Positions 8,926-21,800 of a stretch of DNA of 64,000 nucleotides are shown in pieces. Source of the DNA: Oscheius tipulae (lineage: Eukaryota > Nematoda > Chromadorea > Rhabditida > Rhabditidae). Under the pieces are notes generated by a model. The model worked only from the letters and a program-made list of their open reading frames with translations, had not been told where the DNA came from and did no database searches. The number at the start of each line of letters is the position of its first letter. Position 1 is the first letter of the stretch. The stretch is taken from contig JASJZH010000002.1 of the NCBI GenBank assembly GCA_037178975.1, forward strand, positions 310,001 to 374,000. Direction: 5' to 3'. A program made the translations under genes and the position numbers.

Positions 8926-11311
8926 TCAGTTGAGTTCAGCACAGAAACTGTCATCGTAGCTCCTGCTCCTCTTCATAGCACAAATATATTTCTTATGGCA
9001 TTGGGTGTCCAAGTAGCAGTCATTATCGTAATCATAACGCCAATAGAACCTGAAATGAAATATTTTGTGAAAAAGCGAAGCTACTTACTTTACAAACTGC
9101 CGAAAAAGAGACTTGTCCTTCCAGAGCCTATCAGACAGGTCGCTGAAAGATTGTGGGGACAAGTCTGTCATGTTGTAGAATTCCTGAAAATAACTTGTGT
9201 TTAACTTTTAATTACAAAAGCTTATTCACTTTGTATTTGTATTCAAGAGAGTAAACTGGCTCCTGGTTTTTCTTATTGGCTACTTCTAGATCGGTGGAAT
9301 AGGTTTCAGCCTCGACGACTGTCTGAAAACATGTTTCAAGATAAAAGTCTAATAAAAAAATCGAAGCTCTGTCTTCCAGCAAAAAAAACTCACATAGCTC
9401 GCTCCCCGATAGCCGCCATCCACTGTGAAAATTCTATACGAGGGGTTCAAAAAGGCGTAGGTCGAAATGGAAGGAGAGATCCAGTTTACATGGAAGGGCC
9501 GAGTATTGGGATTCGCTGTATCGTAGTAAATCTGGTACTTTACATTTTAAGAAAGCCTATACTTTACCTCAAAATGATCATAGTGTGTATGTCCATAGAA
9601 GAGTTGGGCTATCGTGTTCTCGTACCTCTTGACAATATTGTAATAATTGTGCGACCATCCTTTAAGACAGTAAACGTCTCCAGGCGGGATATGTGACATA
9701 ATATGCACGACTTCTCCCTTGGCTTCGGAATCGGCCAGTTGTTCAATCAGCCATTCTAAAGTCGAATCCGGGTCCACTTGGTCAATATACAGATAGCTTA
9801 AACATATTAAAAAAGTGAAAATGTATTCAAAATACGTACAAATTATAGATGGAGCAGTAAATAGTGTTCAAAGATATCAACTTCAGTCCTGGCTTGACAT
9901 ACATAGCGTAAGAGGCACGGCTTAAATTCAGTATGACTTCTAGAAAGTATGGATCAAACTAACTATTGCACGTCTGGCAAGGCACTGGTCGGAATCCAGT
10001 TAGCCCACATGTCCTTCATAATGGTATAAAGCCATTGTGGTCCCCGTGCATCGTATTCAGGGAGCGTGTGAGGTGGCATTCTTAAAAACAGTTTTTAATC
10101 AGAAAATAGTTTAAATATAACTTACGAGTCAAAGGGGATGGCTTCATGATTTCCAATCGAAACATATATTGGAGTGTTGGGAAAATAATTAAGGAGGAGA
10201 GCAGTAATGTTCTGGGAAGATCCGTTTTAAGAAAAGAATGGAAATGTAAACCTCGATATTAGACTTGGTTTTTTCCTGAGTGTAGTCCCAAACGTCATGG
10301 GCTTCGAAATCTCCTGTTATGATTATGTAGTCGAGCTAAATAATTACTTTTGATTTTTTTGTTAGAAAAATACATCAGTGTGAGTTTTGTTAATATGTTT
10401 CATGGTGACTTCAAATGTCTCGAAGGGCAAATCACATCCGTAAGGCATACCCCATTTTTGGGCTGGAGCGTAAATTGGTTCTGAAAAATATAAAATACTT
10501 TGAAACATACGAGCTTGATTAATTTAGATTTAACCTACTTGTAGGTTTAGGATGTGTTGGGTCTTCCTCATAGAATCTACAACAGAGAGCGTAGGTTCCA
10601 AGAGCTGAGTCCATCTCACAATTGGCTTCGGATCCAATCGCATATTCTCGATCTACATATTTCCTTGATATTATTCAAAAGTTCAAATTCACCTATATGT
10701 ATGTCCGAAAGGTGAAGGAACCTGTAGGTGGGCTTGTTTGGCTGGAATTTTAAAAATACATACTATCAAAAAATTCAATACTTACCTGGACAGTCGGCCA
10801 CGGTTTCACCGGAGGCTTGTTTCCTGGTATGTTGAGGTTCCACATTACGTTCAGAGGATTCTCAGATTGACCACAGTTTGGTACAAACGCTCCGCAGATT
10901 TCTGCCGGTGTGAAGAGAGTGCGGGCCAGGACAAATGAGACTTCGTACTGTAGACTTTCCATAAATTCTCGGCATACAATCGGCTGCTCCACATTCAAAA
11001 AGTCACAGATGTCAATGAGAAACTCTGTCATTTCTTCGTCAGTACTATTCTGCCGAATCAATGCCTGCATTCCGTCCACAACCAGAGTACAAGCCAAACA
11101 TGACATTTCTCGGTTCTCAGGCAGAACAGCCATGTCTTTGAGGATTTCTATTTTCTGTAGTAGGAGACTTGGTAAGAAGGAAAATATTTCAAACCTTGGG
11201 CTTGCTCATTTTCTTCAGAACTGCCTCATTCCAATACTTCTTCTGGCTCTTGGGAATAGCTGCGCCAAAAATTCCAACGAGGAATACAAATAGAAAAATA
11301 AACTTCAGCAT
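8926..11311 (-). CDS. Acid sphingomyelinase (sphingomyelin phosphodiesterase), 14 exons, complete
   Basis: A secreted or lysosomal enzyme that hydrolyses sphingomyelin to ceramide and phosphocholine. A signal peptide (MLKFIFLFVFLVGIFGAA) is followed by a saposin-B domain (about 45-130, Cys pattern starting MSCLACTLVV). The calcineurin-like metallophosphoesterase comes next, with all metal-ligand blocks: LSDIHID, TGDFEAHD, GNHEA, MSHIPPG and GHTHYDH. A Cys-containing C-terminal domain follows. The 14 exons sum to 1803 nt (600 aa), the normal size of nematode ASM proteins, with every phase consistent. Exons (minus): 11311-11195, 11154-10786, 10741-10693, 10652-10539, 10480-10374, 10335-10252, 10211-10126, 10080-9964, 9920-9840, 9796-9568, 9531-9394, 9322-9230, 9183-9089, 9049-8926. 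Introns are 36-71 nt. It is likely active. Which asm paralogue it represents is undetermined. Confidence 0.96.
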
Positions 11312-11363
11312 TTTGAGAGGAAGAGCCTCTAGCAGAAAATGCTCACAGGTGGCAGTAAATGCT

Positions 11364-11369
11364 CTTATC
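11364..11369 (-). promoter_or_regulatory. Possible GATA site upstream of acid sphingomyelinase
   Basis: CTTATC on the plus strand (GATAAG on the gene strand), about 53 bases before the ATG. GATA factors drive intestinal expression in nematodes. A single site this short can occur by chance. Confidence 0.3.
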
Positions 11370-11808
11370 GCAACAAGTTCTCCTTGTTCTTGGTGGAAAA
11401 AATTTTATGTGTCCAAGAAAGAGCAAGACAGTCTAGTTGAACTTGACTATAACTGACACCCATGCATCCAATAATTGAAAAATTTTTTACATGAACAAAC
11501 CTTTTATTACTCTTTCAGATAAATTTTGGTCACAAAAGGACAAAATTTTTCAATATATTGCTTAAAAACGTATCTAGTCTGGTCCGACTAGACACAACCC
11601 TTAGGACACAGCTGTACCGGTTCAATTCGTCTTTTTTTTTTACTAAAAAGGATATGTCAGAGGGGAAAGCCAATGAATATTAGCACTGAGAATTGAGAGA
11701 ATGGCCACTAGTTTGGAGAGAAATGCACAAGTTGCAGGGAAAAGAGGGGAAACCCATAGGGATAAAGCACCGGTATATGTTGGAGAGATGGGATACGGGG
11801 GAGAACAG

Positions 11809-14800
11809 CTAGAGCTCGTGACGGGACGTCGCCTTCATGCCACCGAGGTCCATTCGAAGGACAGTGGCACCAGAAGGAGTTACCTGAAAATAATTCACTG
11901 AGCTCCCGCAAGTTTTATGCAGTTATGACTACTTGGGAAAGTGGTAAAAGACTCAGGCAGTAATCTAAGGGTCCCAAATACAAACTTACCTCAGTAGTCA
12001 ACACCGTCGATCCCTCCGAGTAGGCAGAATCGTCACTCATCTTGCTGCTCATCGGTTGACGAGCCGCATACACGAGAGCTCTAGGAATTTGAGCCGGGGG
12101 AGGAGGAGGCGAGAATTCGGGAGGAGGGCGATGATGAGAGTGAAGAGGGGCTGAGCCATAATACTAAAATAACAATATTCTTCAAAAGGACTAAAAGCAC
12201 ACCTGTTCCCTGTACAGAGTACTACCATAAGGACGAAAATCTACAGGACTGCGACTACTGTGAACACGGTAGCCGGGTGGGGCACGATAGACCTGACCGG
12301 GCATCATTTCATCGTAGTGAATGGAAGCGTAATCATAGCTTCCTTGATGGCAGCTTCCCGGATGCTGCATGTGCTGTGGCTCGTAGTGGTGCATCGAATG
12401 GGGGTGTCTTCCGTACTGGAGCGGCGTGTCCATGCCTCTTGGGGAGGTGTTGTACTTTTCCGACGATGGGTACTGAAATTTGTTTATATTACCGTGTTAA
12501 AAACCTTGAAACACTGAGAAAAATCGAAAAAAGATAGACAGAAGTCATTTTAAACGATAGTTTGGTTACTTTCACGGCAATAGATTGTTAGCTTTTAACT
12601 TTTGGGAAAAATCTGCTCAGACCCAGAAAGTATGGAAGAGAATACTGAAAGTTTGGCGTCTCTCCCATACTCTCTCGACCTTTCCAACTCTTACATGGCT
12701 CAACGAGATGAACAGGCGTGTAACTGCCGCACGAGCCGGGGTTTATACGTCTCTGAGAAAACAAGAAAAGCGTTTACAATTAGAAACATAAGCGAACGTT
12801 ACAGTTAGGACAGTAGGGGGAAATCTTACCAGAATCTCACTGCCAGTACCACTTCCGCTTCCACCACTGGGACTGAAGGCTCCTCGGTTGATGCTTCCCT
12901 TTCTGTTCGTGGATGAAGAGGAGGAACAGCAGCCACGACGGACAAAGAATCGAACCATGTCCTTCCTCATCTTAATTGAAATTCATTAAGTATTCAAAAA
13001 TCACGAACCTTATCGCTCAAGACCACGTGAAAGATAAAAATGGCCAAGCCCTGGAGAGTATTGGTCACCGTGAAGGCATAGGCCATGTAGATCGAATGTC
13101 CGTCGTCTATCCATAGCAGTCCAAGGGTCCATGTGACTCCAAGTAGACAAGAAATGGCCATGGATCCCTTGACCCAGCTGCGGACATTTCTTCCCTGCTC
13201 TCCATCGTGTCTACAGGGCAGATAACCACCATTGGAGTGCCGGTAGACTATGCAGAGAGTCATCAGTAGGAAGACGGTGTTCAGAGCCAGAATAACAGCC
13301 GCGGGCGCCACGAAGGCGAAGATGAAGAAGTTGTCGGTTCGAAGCCTGAAAATTCAATTACAAGAAATAACAGGAAAATCATTTTACAACAACTACAACT
13401 TTGCAGAACAATCGCAGGTCACGAACAAATTTCGGCGGGCGCCGAGAGGAGGGGGAGACTCACCAGCAGTGACTACTTGTTCCAAAGCTCTGCGGGTCGT
13501 AGACAAGGGCTACTGCGAGTACCAGCAATGGAAATCCATAACCGACCAAAGTGTAATAACATTTCTTGGATCCTGACGGGAAGACTTCCACGAGCATTTT
13601 GTACAGCTGATAGCCTTCTAACAGCATCCAGGTCAAAGCAGAAAGGAACAAATAGAGAAGAGCACCGGCAATGATCCCACACTCAAGCTTGTTCTCTGTC
13701 CTCCAAATACCAAATAGAAAAACTGTTTCCGCCAGAGCTAGCATGAGACAGAGGTTCTTGTGAATGAAAACCCTGTCTCCTCCTTTGCTTGAGAACAGTA
13801 CGAAGCAGACGAAAGTGATCAGGAGACAGAAAATAGAGAGGGTGCAACCGGCATAGGTCAAAAATGTCAGAAGCTGGTTGTCGAAGTCGGAAAGCTAGAA
13901 TCCGTATGTATGAAATGGCTGCAAGTGTACAAACCTGATGACCACGAACATCCATGAGTACGGCAAAATGAGTCAGATGGTCACAGGCACAGACCGTATG
14001 AGTACTGTTGTGTTTCTTCAGAATGCAGCCGTTGGAGTACCACTGAAAATTTAGTTTTCCACTGTCACTGTCTTTAAAAGCTTACCCTCATTCGGTCCTC
14101 GTTCCACCAACTGCACTGTGGATTGCTCATGCCCTTCAGAGTTTCAGTCTCATGTGTGAAAGTAATGAAGACGTCTTTATTCAGCCCATTCACTTTCCTC
14201 GTCTTCCCATTCGACAGAACCGAAGCCGTCACGATGTTGCTGACAATTTTTCGGCTGACCAGTTCCTCTTCTTCAGTCTTGGCCTTCTTTCTGTACACTG
14301 GATGAGGCTCGAAGTGCTGTGAGAGATTTGTGACAGTAGAAAAGAAGATTCGGGCCTCATTGTTGCTGGTCTGAGTCAAAGCCTCCATCGGCACGTCGAC
14401 ACTGTCCTGGTTATTCCAGATTGGTGTTGTAGGTAAAGAGACATAGTCGAGACCGGGGAGCTGCAGGGACTGAAAGTTTTGCTCTCATTGCACAGACATT
14501 AATAACTTACGCTGTACATGTCACTGATTTGAACGATGACATACGGCTGCGGATAGACTGGATTGATCTGTATCTTGGAATCGCCAGTACTCCAAGCGAT
14601 GACCTTTTCCATCTGAGAGATCAGTTTGCTCGCAAACTTCATTCTTCTCTCGGCTGGCCAACTGCTCCAGGCTGTTGAACGACTGACATAGTTTATCAAC
14701 TCGACGAATTTCTGAAAATTCGATTTTTACACGGTCAAAAATTAGGGCTTACATCATTGCAGAGCGATCTGACAATTCGAGTCCAGTGTTCTGTGGTCAG

Positions 14801-17800
14801 GGCATGGGTCACGTCGTCCAGAAGCTCAATGAGTTTTGGTAAGTCACCTCCTTGCATGGGTCGGTGGACATTGTTTGTCAGACCACGAAGAAACTGAAAA
14901 TATAATTTTAGCGATATTACATAGGTGGTAAAAATTTAACCAGTTTTTACTGTTTAAACTTCTCACTTCCGGCAATCCGGGTCCATCCTGTTTGTCTTTG
15001 AGCTCGTCCAGATCCCTTTTCTTTGTGGCTGTCCAGTCACTGACGCAAGCTGAAGTATTTGGAAATAGGCCAATCCACTGTCCTTCCGAGGAGCATTTCC
15101 ACCAGGAATAACCTAGATTTTAGATTTTTGAGTGACAAAAATTGGAGAAAACATACCTGCAGCTCCATCAGAGCATCCACTCCTTTGAATTGACCCAGCT
15201 GCAGTGCTTTCAAATTTTACCTCATTCACTTCTTTAGCTTGACAGCGGCGGATTGCGACGGCTGAGCTAAAATTAGAGTATTAGAGTGTTTTAAGTTTAA
15301 ATTCTCGATAAAGTGACCCAATTTTTTAAAGTATATACCTCGTTTTGATCATCTCCTCCTCGTCACCTTGAAACCCATCTGTGACAGGGAACCGAATTGT
15401 GGTTGTTGAAGTGGTACTGGTCGTCGTTGTGGCTAAAATTTCCCTTTAACTGAGCCACCAAAACGACAAAAACATTCACACTGAACGACACGAACCTGGC
15501 ACACAAACATATCCAGCTTCTAGATATTTCTTCTTCGTGAACGGGCAGGGATCATTCTCGGGCTGGAAGAATATGTCCGGCTGGAGAGTGAAGTTGCATT
15601 TCGGGAGGCCGTCACACCTGCGAACAAATACGACATTTTTGGGAAGAAAACGTGCAACTTTTGTAGCTTTCCCTTGACAAAAACCACACCAAGAACCACA
15701 CGAAAAGTCACGCATTTCACAAAAAGGCGAGCACTATATACCTTGTACACAAGTATAGAAAACTTCGAGATATTTTCTGACCGATGGACATGGATCAGGA
15801 AAAACAAATCGGCTGACGGTGAACGGACACGTAGGGAAGCCGTTACATCTAAGAAAAAAGTTTGTTTCCCGCCAATTTGTCTCTCGCCATCCGGACACCT
15901 TTTTCCCTAGCAATGAAATCGCGACCACCCATACACTATTTTCTGTCCTTGGGATCCCCCTCCCGTATTGTATGTTTGCCTGTGGAGAACGGATTAATGA
16001 CTGTCAATTGCGGGGGACGACATACACGAAAAACAACACAGATGTCGTCCCATTGTCCGCTCCTTGAGCCTGTATCGGGATCATATAATTGAGAATAAAT
16101 TGGAATTAATGCCAGCCGGCCGCCCGTTTACTCAGACTACTGTATTTTACCGAAAATTAAGTTTATTGTAAGTTCTAGCAGGCCATTGTGTGTTGCAAGC
16201 AGAACCTGACCCCAGATTGCTCCTCTCAAAGAAACTTGGTAACTCTATAAGTAGAGGATGAGTCAAGTGGCTTCCGGTAGACGGACACCCAGCTGGGAGT
16301 ACAAATACTCTTCAACGGTCACAGGGTCTTTCTATCTGCTGTCTGTGATACTCAAAAGATATTTTGGACTGAATTGGAGGGAAAGTTGAGATTGTACAGG
16401 GACAAATTTAAAAGTATGTAAAACTCTAAAGGCCTCCCAGTCCCTCTCCCACAGCACCCCCTTTCAGTTAATTGATCGTCCTGTATTCAGAGCCATTATT
16501 GACGAGTTGACTCTAATGCTCGAGCAATTAGCAGAAAACAGATAGAAGGCACCAGCCAGCTCTCTCTGATTAGTGGGTCTGGCTCTGAAGGCGTTGGGGC
16601 GAATGCGCGACAGAAGGCCTCATCCTGTCCCCCACCCTCTACAAATGGACCAGGTGGTCTCTAGCTGAATCCAATGGAAGGATGTCATTATCAACGAGGC
16701 GGAAGAAATAGGTACAGGAGCAGACGAGCCGAGGTCAAAGTGCATTTATTGAACAGTTAGATTGGTATCTAATTTGAAAAACTTGAAAGTCCCTAGTCTC
16801 TCACTCCAGTCTCCCGCAGGCAAGAAACTCCAAACAAAACACATAATGGTCTTCTTTCACCTCTTTCCCCATTCATGTGAACAGAAACAGATCCCTTTCG
16901 CCTGTCCGTAAACTTGCAAATACTAATGTTAGCATAGGTGGAAGACAGGAGGGCTAGCCTAGCTCTAAGGTTGCGCAACACTAACAATCAGACTTTAACC
17001 TTGAGACGTCCCAATAATTGGCAAATATGATGCATCGTGATGGGTTTGGACCTTCTGCGTAGCTAAAATCCTGTACCTGCTAGAACCGTACACAAATTTC
17101 TGTATAACTGAAAGTACGCAGAATCAAGTTGTCTAGTCACTATGACTACTAGCTCGTACTGAGATGGTACGGGTTAGAACCCCCAGTAACCACCAGTTTT
17201 TCTCCAGAGTCATCGTCCATCCAATTACCCAAAACAATACTCCTTCTCCAATTTCAGCGTCCGTTCAAAAGTAACAAAAGGGTCTATTGTCTCTGGCGGT
17301 CCCCTCTCAGAAGACTGAATGAGCTGGCTCATCGGGTCACTGAGCTGTCTTATGGGACAGAGAGCGCGCGCGAGAGCGAGCGGCAGCCGTCTTGAGCAGG
17401 GGGGTGTCTTTAGCTCGTGCCGACAACATCAATCATGCCGATCGGAGGAGGCGCACTTTGGGGCGAGAACCGTTCTGTATTGGGAATTGGAGGCAGTCAG
17501 GTGGAAATCTCGTACCCTCTCTCTTTTGATTAGTCCCGAGTTAAAAATGTGTTCCTCTACCCTCTCTGACAGTATTATCTTGAGTTATGGCTGCGAAGAT
17601 AGTCATCAGTCAGGGAACGATTAACTTAAAAAAAAAATAGTCCCTCGCCTAGTTCCTTAATCGACCATTTTCCACTCGACTATAAAACACTACTCAATCC
17701 TACTCTACCCCCTTTTACGACCATTCTATTAGCTTTCTCCGCCCAAAGAGAGTGACGACAATTTTAGTAGAACTATATCAGCCCTCCTTAATCAGAAAGA

Positions 17801-18809
17801 AGATGCCACCCGCCAAAAGGCGGTCACAGAAGGGATGATGCAAATTTGAGGGGCAGGGATCAGGTGTGGGCAGTCGAGAGGCCTGGGAAAACATCTGGTA
17901 GCTGTCTTCAATTCTCTCACAGTCCCCGTAAACTCTCGGGAATCCCCCTCTTCATTACCTCACCCATATTTCTTCTGGTATTTGACACCCGAGGCCAGCT
18001 GGCTTTCTAGCGCGTGGCGCGACATGAATTTGAATTTATGGCCTGTCCGGCGCCCGCACGACCAGAGAAGGAGAGGTATAATTGACTTTTTGGGCAGAAG
18101 GACAATGGGGTTCAGAAGCACAGGAAATTGAAGAGTGCTTGCGAGGAGAAGGATGGTCTGTCGGGCAGATGCTTTAATTTCAGATCCCCTAAAATACAAA
18201 AGGATGCACTCTTTGCCCCCGTTGAGACAATCGGATCACCGGGAGTAAATCCCGTCTCAAGGTCCCTTCGACTTTGGTTGGCGCCGATTGGCCTACCCGC
18301 TGTGACTGTTGTTCTAGGAGAGACATACCGATTGGGAGAATAATTTGTTTGTACAGAAGAAAGACACTGATTAACCCAGTTGACCGGTCCCGTGTCCTAA
18401 AAGGACCCGCTCATCTTTATGTAACCCCCGATGCATAATTCAGAAAGTGCCGCATACTCTCGGCAAGGCAACAACAAGAGAATTACCGCCACTCTTTCCT
18501 GCTCAAAGTGAAATATTCATGGATGGGAGACACCCTCTGTTTGGTAATTATCCCCTGACTCACTTGTTGGACAAAATTTGGGCCGACTGTGGATTGTGAC
18601 AGGTCTTCTGGAGATTTTCCAAGTCGTCCAGGGTATCGGGCTCGTCCAAATTTATACAGGTCTAAATTGAATTTTATGAACTGACAAAGTATGTCGTACC
18701 ATTTGAGAGAAACGTCCATAGTTGGCTCGGACGATTTTGATGACAAGACCAGGAGCACATTTCAGGAAAGCTTGATCTTCTTCGCAGGCCGTCAGCTGTT
18801 TTTCTTCCT
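11809..18809 (-). CDS. lat-1: Latrophilin-type adhesion GPCR, first exon not found
   Basis: An adhesion receptor of neurons and embryonic epithelia. In order: a rhamnose-binding lectin domain (exons 18809-18700 and 18661-18564, then one of two alternative exons); a Thr-rich linker (15432-15339); a hormone-receptor domain (15266-15157, 15112-14967; CSSEGQWIGLFPNTSACVSD); a GAIN region (14893-14753, 14711-14511, 14469-14086); a GPS with cleavable HL/T (CACDHLTHFAVLM, 14042-13935); seven membrane helices (13894-13464, 13345-13009); and a cytoplasmic tail (12970-12830, 12472-12203, 12163-11990, 11883-11809). Exons total at least 979 aa, close to nematode LAT-1. All phases agree. Exon 18809 begins with two bases of a split codon, so a signal-peptide exon is missing; 22395-22329 is a weak candidate with matching phase. 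The lat-1 versus lat-2 assignment is inference. Confidence 0.93.
15496..15617 (-). other. Latrophilin alternative exon A (3' half of lectin domain)
   Basis: Encodes CDGLPKCNFTLQPDIFFQPE, then DPCPFTKKKYLEAGYVCVP. It is bounded by CGCAG and a GT donor. It is 122 nt, and its entry and exit phases are identical to exon B. Confidence 0.9.
15742..15848 (-). other. Latrophilin alternative exon B (3' half of lectin domain)
   Basis: Encodes CNGFPTCPFTVSRFVFPDPC, then PSVRKYLEVFYTCVQ. It is bounded by TTCTTAG and GTATAT. It is 107 nt. Including both A and B shifts the frame, so they can only be used one at a time. Confidence 0.9.
15849..18563. other. 2.7-kb intron of the latrophilin gene
   Basis: No further exon of the lectin domain was found. 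It contains a tRNA-like patch near 17132-17200 and one copy of a CGTACCCTCTC motif at 17509-17523. Confidence 0.6.
17132..17208 (+). repeat. Degenerate tRNA-like unit
   Basis: GGTTAGAACCCCC resembles a T-arm/B-box and is followed by a CCAGTTTTT tail like the other tRNA-like units. It includes GAGATGGTACGGG, the reverse complement of a motif repeated upstream of latrophilin. No cloverleaf forms. Confidence 0.3.
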
Positions 18810-21800
18810 CTGAAAATTTGAAACTTTTCCCTGGCTATACTACTCTCTCTGTCCCCCTTCCGTAACAGATAGTAGCTGCCTGTTGACCGTGTGTTTCTAT
18901 TTGCACATACGGACGAACCCCCGCTCTTCCTCCTTCTTCCCTCCGTATCGTCTTGCCGCAGAGAGCGCCATAACCTTGCGTCAATAATAAGCCACTTAGG
19001 ACCTCTGTTGTACCAGTCTTACGGGAATGAAAAGATTTTGTCTGGAGAGAGCTCTTAAAATTTAGTGGAAAACAATGGGAGGAGCAAGAGTGGAAGGACT
19101 CAAAGTTGTAGAGAAAAGAATCAAGCACATTGCTTACGCCGGGTAAGTCTCACCCGTACCATCTCGCAGCGTGCCACTGATTACCTTGAAGAGCAGCGCA
19201 CGCTTCAAATTTCTAGATTGGTCGTGATCTGCAAGGTTGTATCTGCTCTATAACAAGGAAAATCGCTTTTTCAAGTCTTACATGACCCCCTGCATCAACT
19301 CCTGCACCCTCCCGCTGTGAAAATCCTCTGCTCTTTCCGCTGCAGCTCCCGCTGCTTGTCACTCCTTTTTCTCGTTCGTGTAATTAGCTACCTACCCCCT
19401 ACCAACTTTTGTCCGTCGGCAGCATCAAAGTTGTGGCCCGGGCAGAAGGGCGGAATATTTGCGGAGCGGATTAGTAGGAGATTCAGATGCTCGGCAGCAC
19501 TTAGGGAATGGGTAAAGTCACCAGATGGTCGAGCTTGATATTGCCGACAGCTTGTTTGGGAAGACACTTGATCATGGTAAACAGGGGTATTAATTACTGT
19601 CTGCAAATTTTTTGAAAAGTTCTTCTCCCCGTATTGTCTAACCAATCAAACCCTCTCATCACTCTGCCCTCTTCCTGCCCCGAGTACTCGCAGCCATTAA
19701 TCGCGTTAGCGCCCTAAGCATACCAATGTGTCAATTGCACGAGCTCTCCCGTACCCTCTCGGGAGCACTAAGATAGTGTGTGTGAAGCTGAGGGACAAAC
19801 AGGATATCATGTCGTGTGAAAATGCATTTCGGATCATCTTGCATATTATTATTAGCCCTCGTATCCCACAAAGTGATTGTGAGGGAGACTAATGCACGTT
19901 CTCATGGTTCAGTTGGCTTGACAGGAAACGGACCGAGGTCAGAAAATAAGAAATGTGGTCAAGGAAAGAGGCAATGAAGGACAATAGGCGAAAACTTTTG
20001 AGCTCCCTGTACCCTCTCAATGAATTAAAAAGCTTGGCTGTAGTCAGCTTGTTTTTGAAACAGTCTCCCTCAGTTTCCGACTCCTGCCCAACCTCACCTC
20101 ATTCTAGAAGCCAAATGGCCCGTAAATAGCTTTTCTCTGTGAACCAGACCCCCTCCCGCTATCGATTACGATCTCTGTTTCAATCTGTCGGTAGCTGCTG
20201 CTCAGCTCAAAGGCAGTAATTACGAGGGCTATTCGCACGCCTTTTCCAGGCACAAGGACACCCCCGTGGGACACCGAGCGAGTACTAATTTGTGTGCTGT
20301 GTCGACTGGGAGAAAGATGAAGCTGTCATGATACCTTGGCCACTTTGACGAGTGACAAGATTTTTATGTGGGATAGGACATAAAGCTGAATCAGAAGACG
20401 GCGCGGTGCCTCTCAAAGTACCAATGAGTAAGGTCTTTTTATGGGTCTGTGGCTGGCTATGATTTACAGTCTCTCTTCCTATTGTTTGCCCTGTCATCCA
20501 TCCCGGAGGTCACAAGAGCCGACTGTCCATCCATCCGGTCCATGGGTCGAGGTGTCAAATAGCCGGGTCGGATTGCGCATTCAGCTGCTAAGAGATTGTC
20601 ATCGGGAGGCTTGAGAGATAAGCGGCCGCCATACGATAACTGACAGAGGGCCCTTTCGTGACCAACAGGGCGGGAGGATCAGAAGGCGAGAGGATCTGGA
20701 ATAGGCTGTCAGCATCCCCCTCACCCCCAAACCCTTCACCCCTATATCTCTCCTCTATGCATGTCGAAAAACGATTGAGGTCGTTGTCCGGGTCAGAGTC
20801 GACTCATTAATGAGCCATGGCAATATGACACACGTAGCCCTAACCAGGTGTAGCCCTATTAATGAGCAAAAAGATAGATACTCCGGGCAACAATTGCATC
20901 CATTTATGGTGTTGTTTTTCAGCTTCCAGCCCCGCTAATTACCTGGCTCCAGGTTTTAACCTCCGGGATTAGAGTCGGGATTAGTGGAAGAGAGTCAGAA
21001 GGGCTATAATCGTCGACGCAACGGGTAAGGGTCAGCTAGGCCCAATTATACAGTTTCCGGCTCGCGGAGCACTCTATGAAGAGAGTGCCTCCTTTCCTGT
21101 CCAGCCGAGACAAACTGGGTGGGACAGCAGGAAATTCGGACTGAAACATCCCTAGCAGTTTCGGACCTCCGGCTGCGAAAAGAGAAGTCATAGTAGCATT
21201 CTCATTACAAGTCCCTCTTTGCTTTCTCCTCAGCCACTCGATGTTCAAATAAAACGGCGGAGGCATGCAGAGCGACCGAGAGACGGAGAACGTGGAGATT
21301 TAATTTTGGCTTCCGACTGCGCTACTGAGAAAATGGGCATAAACAAGGCTAGCATTATTACTACGGAAAAATAATCTCGACACACTGGGAGTCTCGCCCG
21401 TACCATCTCGGCTGGGGATGCTGGTCATTTTTAAGTTAACGGCACCTCCTAGGATAAAACACTCGGATTGTACGGGTGGGATACGATCGAATTCTGGTGC
21501 AAAAATGTACTCTCCTCCTTCCTTACCCACCCCTCTAATGCGCATTTCCTGCCTATTTTTTTTTGTCGCCCGCTCTCTTTCGCGTCCAATCTTGGGACTG
21601 CTTTTTGAGCAAAAATTACTGCTTTCCCGCTCTCCTTCCTCGGAGCGCTTTGTGAATTAATTGGAAGCTTGAGACAAAATATTGGCCTGGAAGCCGGAGG
21701 CCAGGTGAACAAACATTATAAGACAGTCAGCTGGTCAAGGGAGTCATAATTAATTGGAGTGAGGGTATCGGTTACAACTAATTGTTTTAAGTTATGGTAT

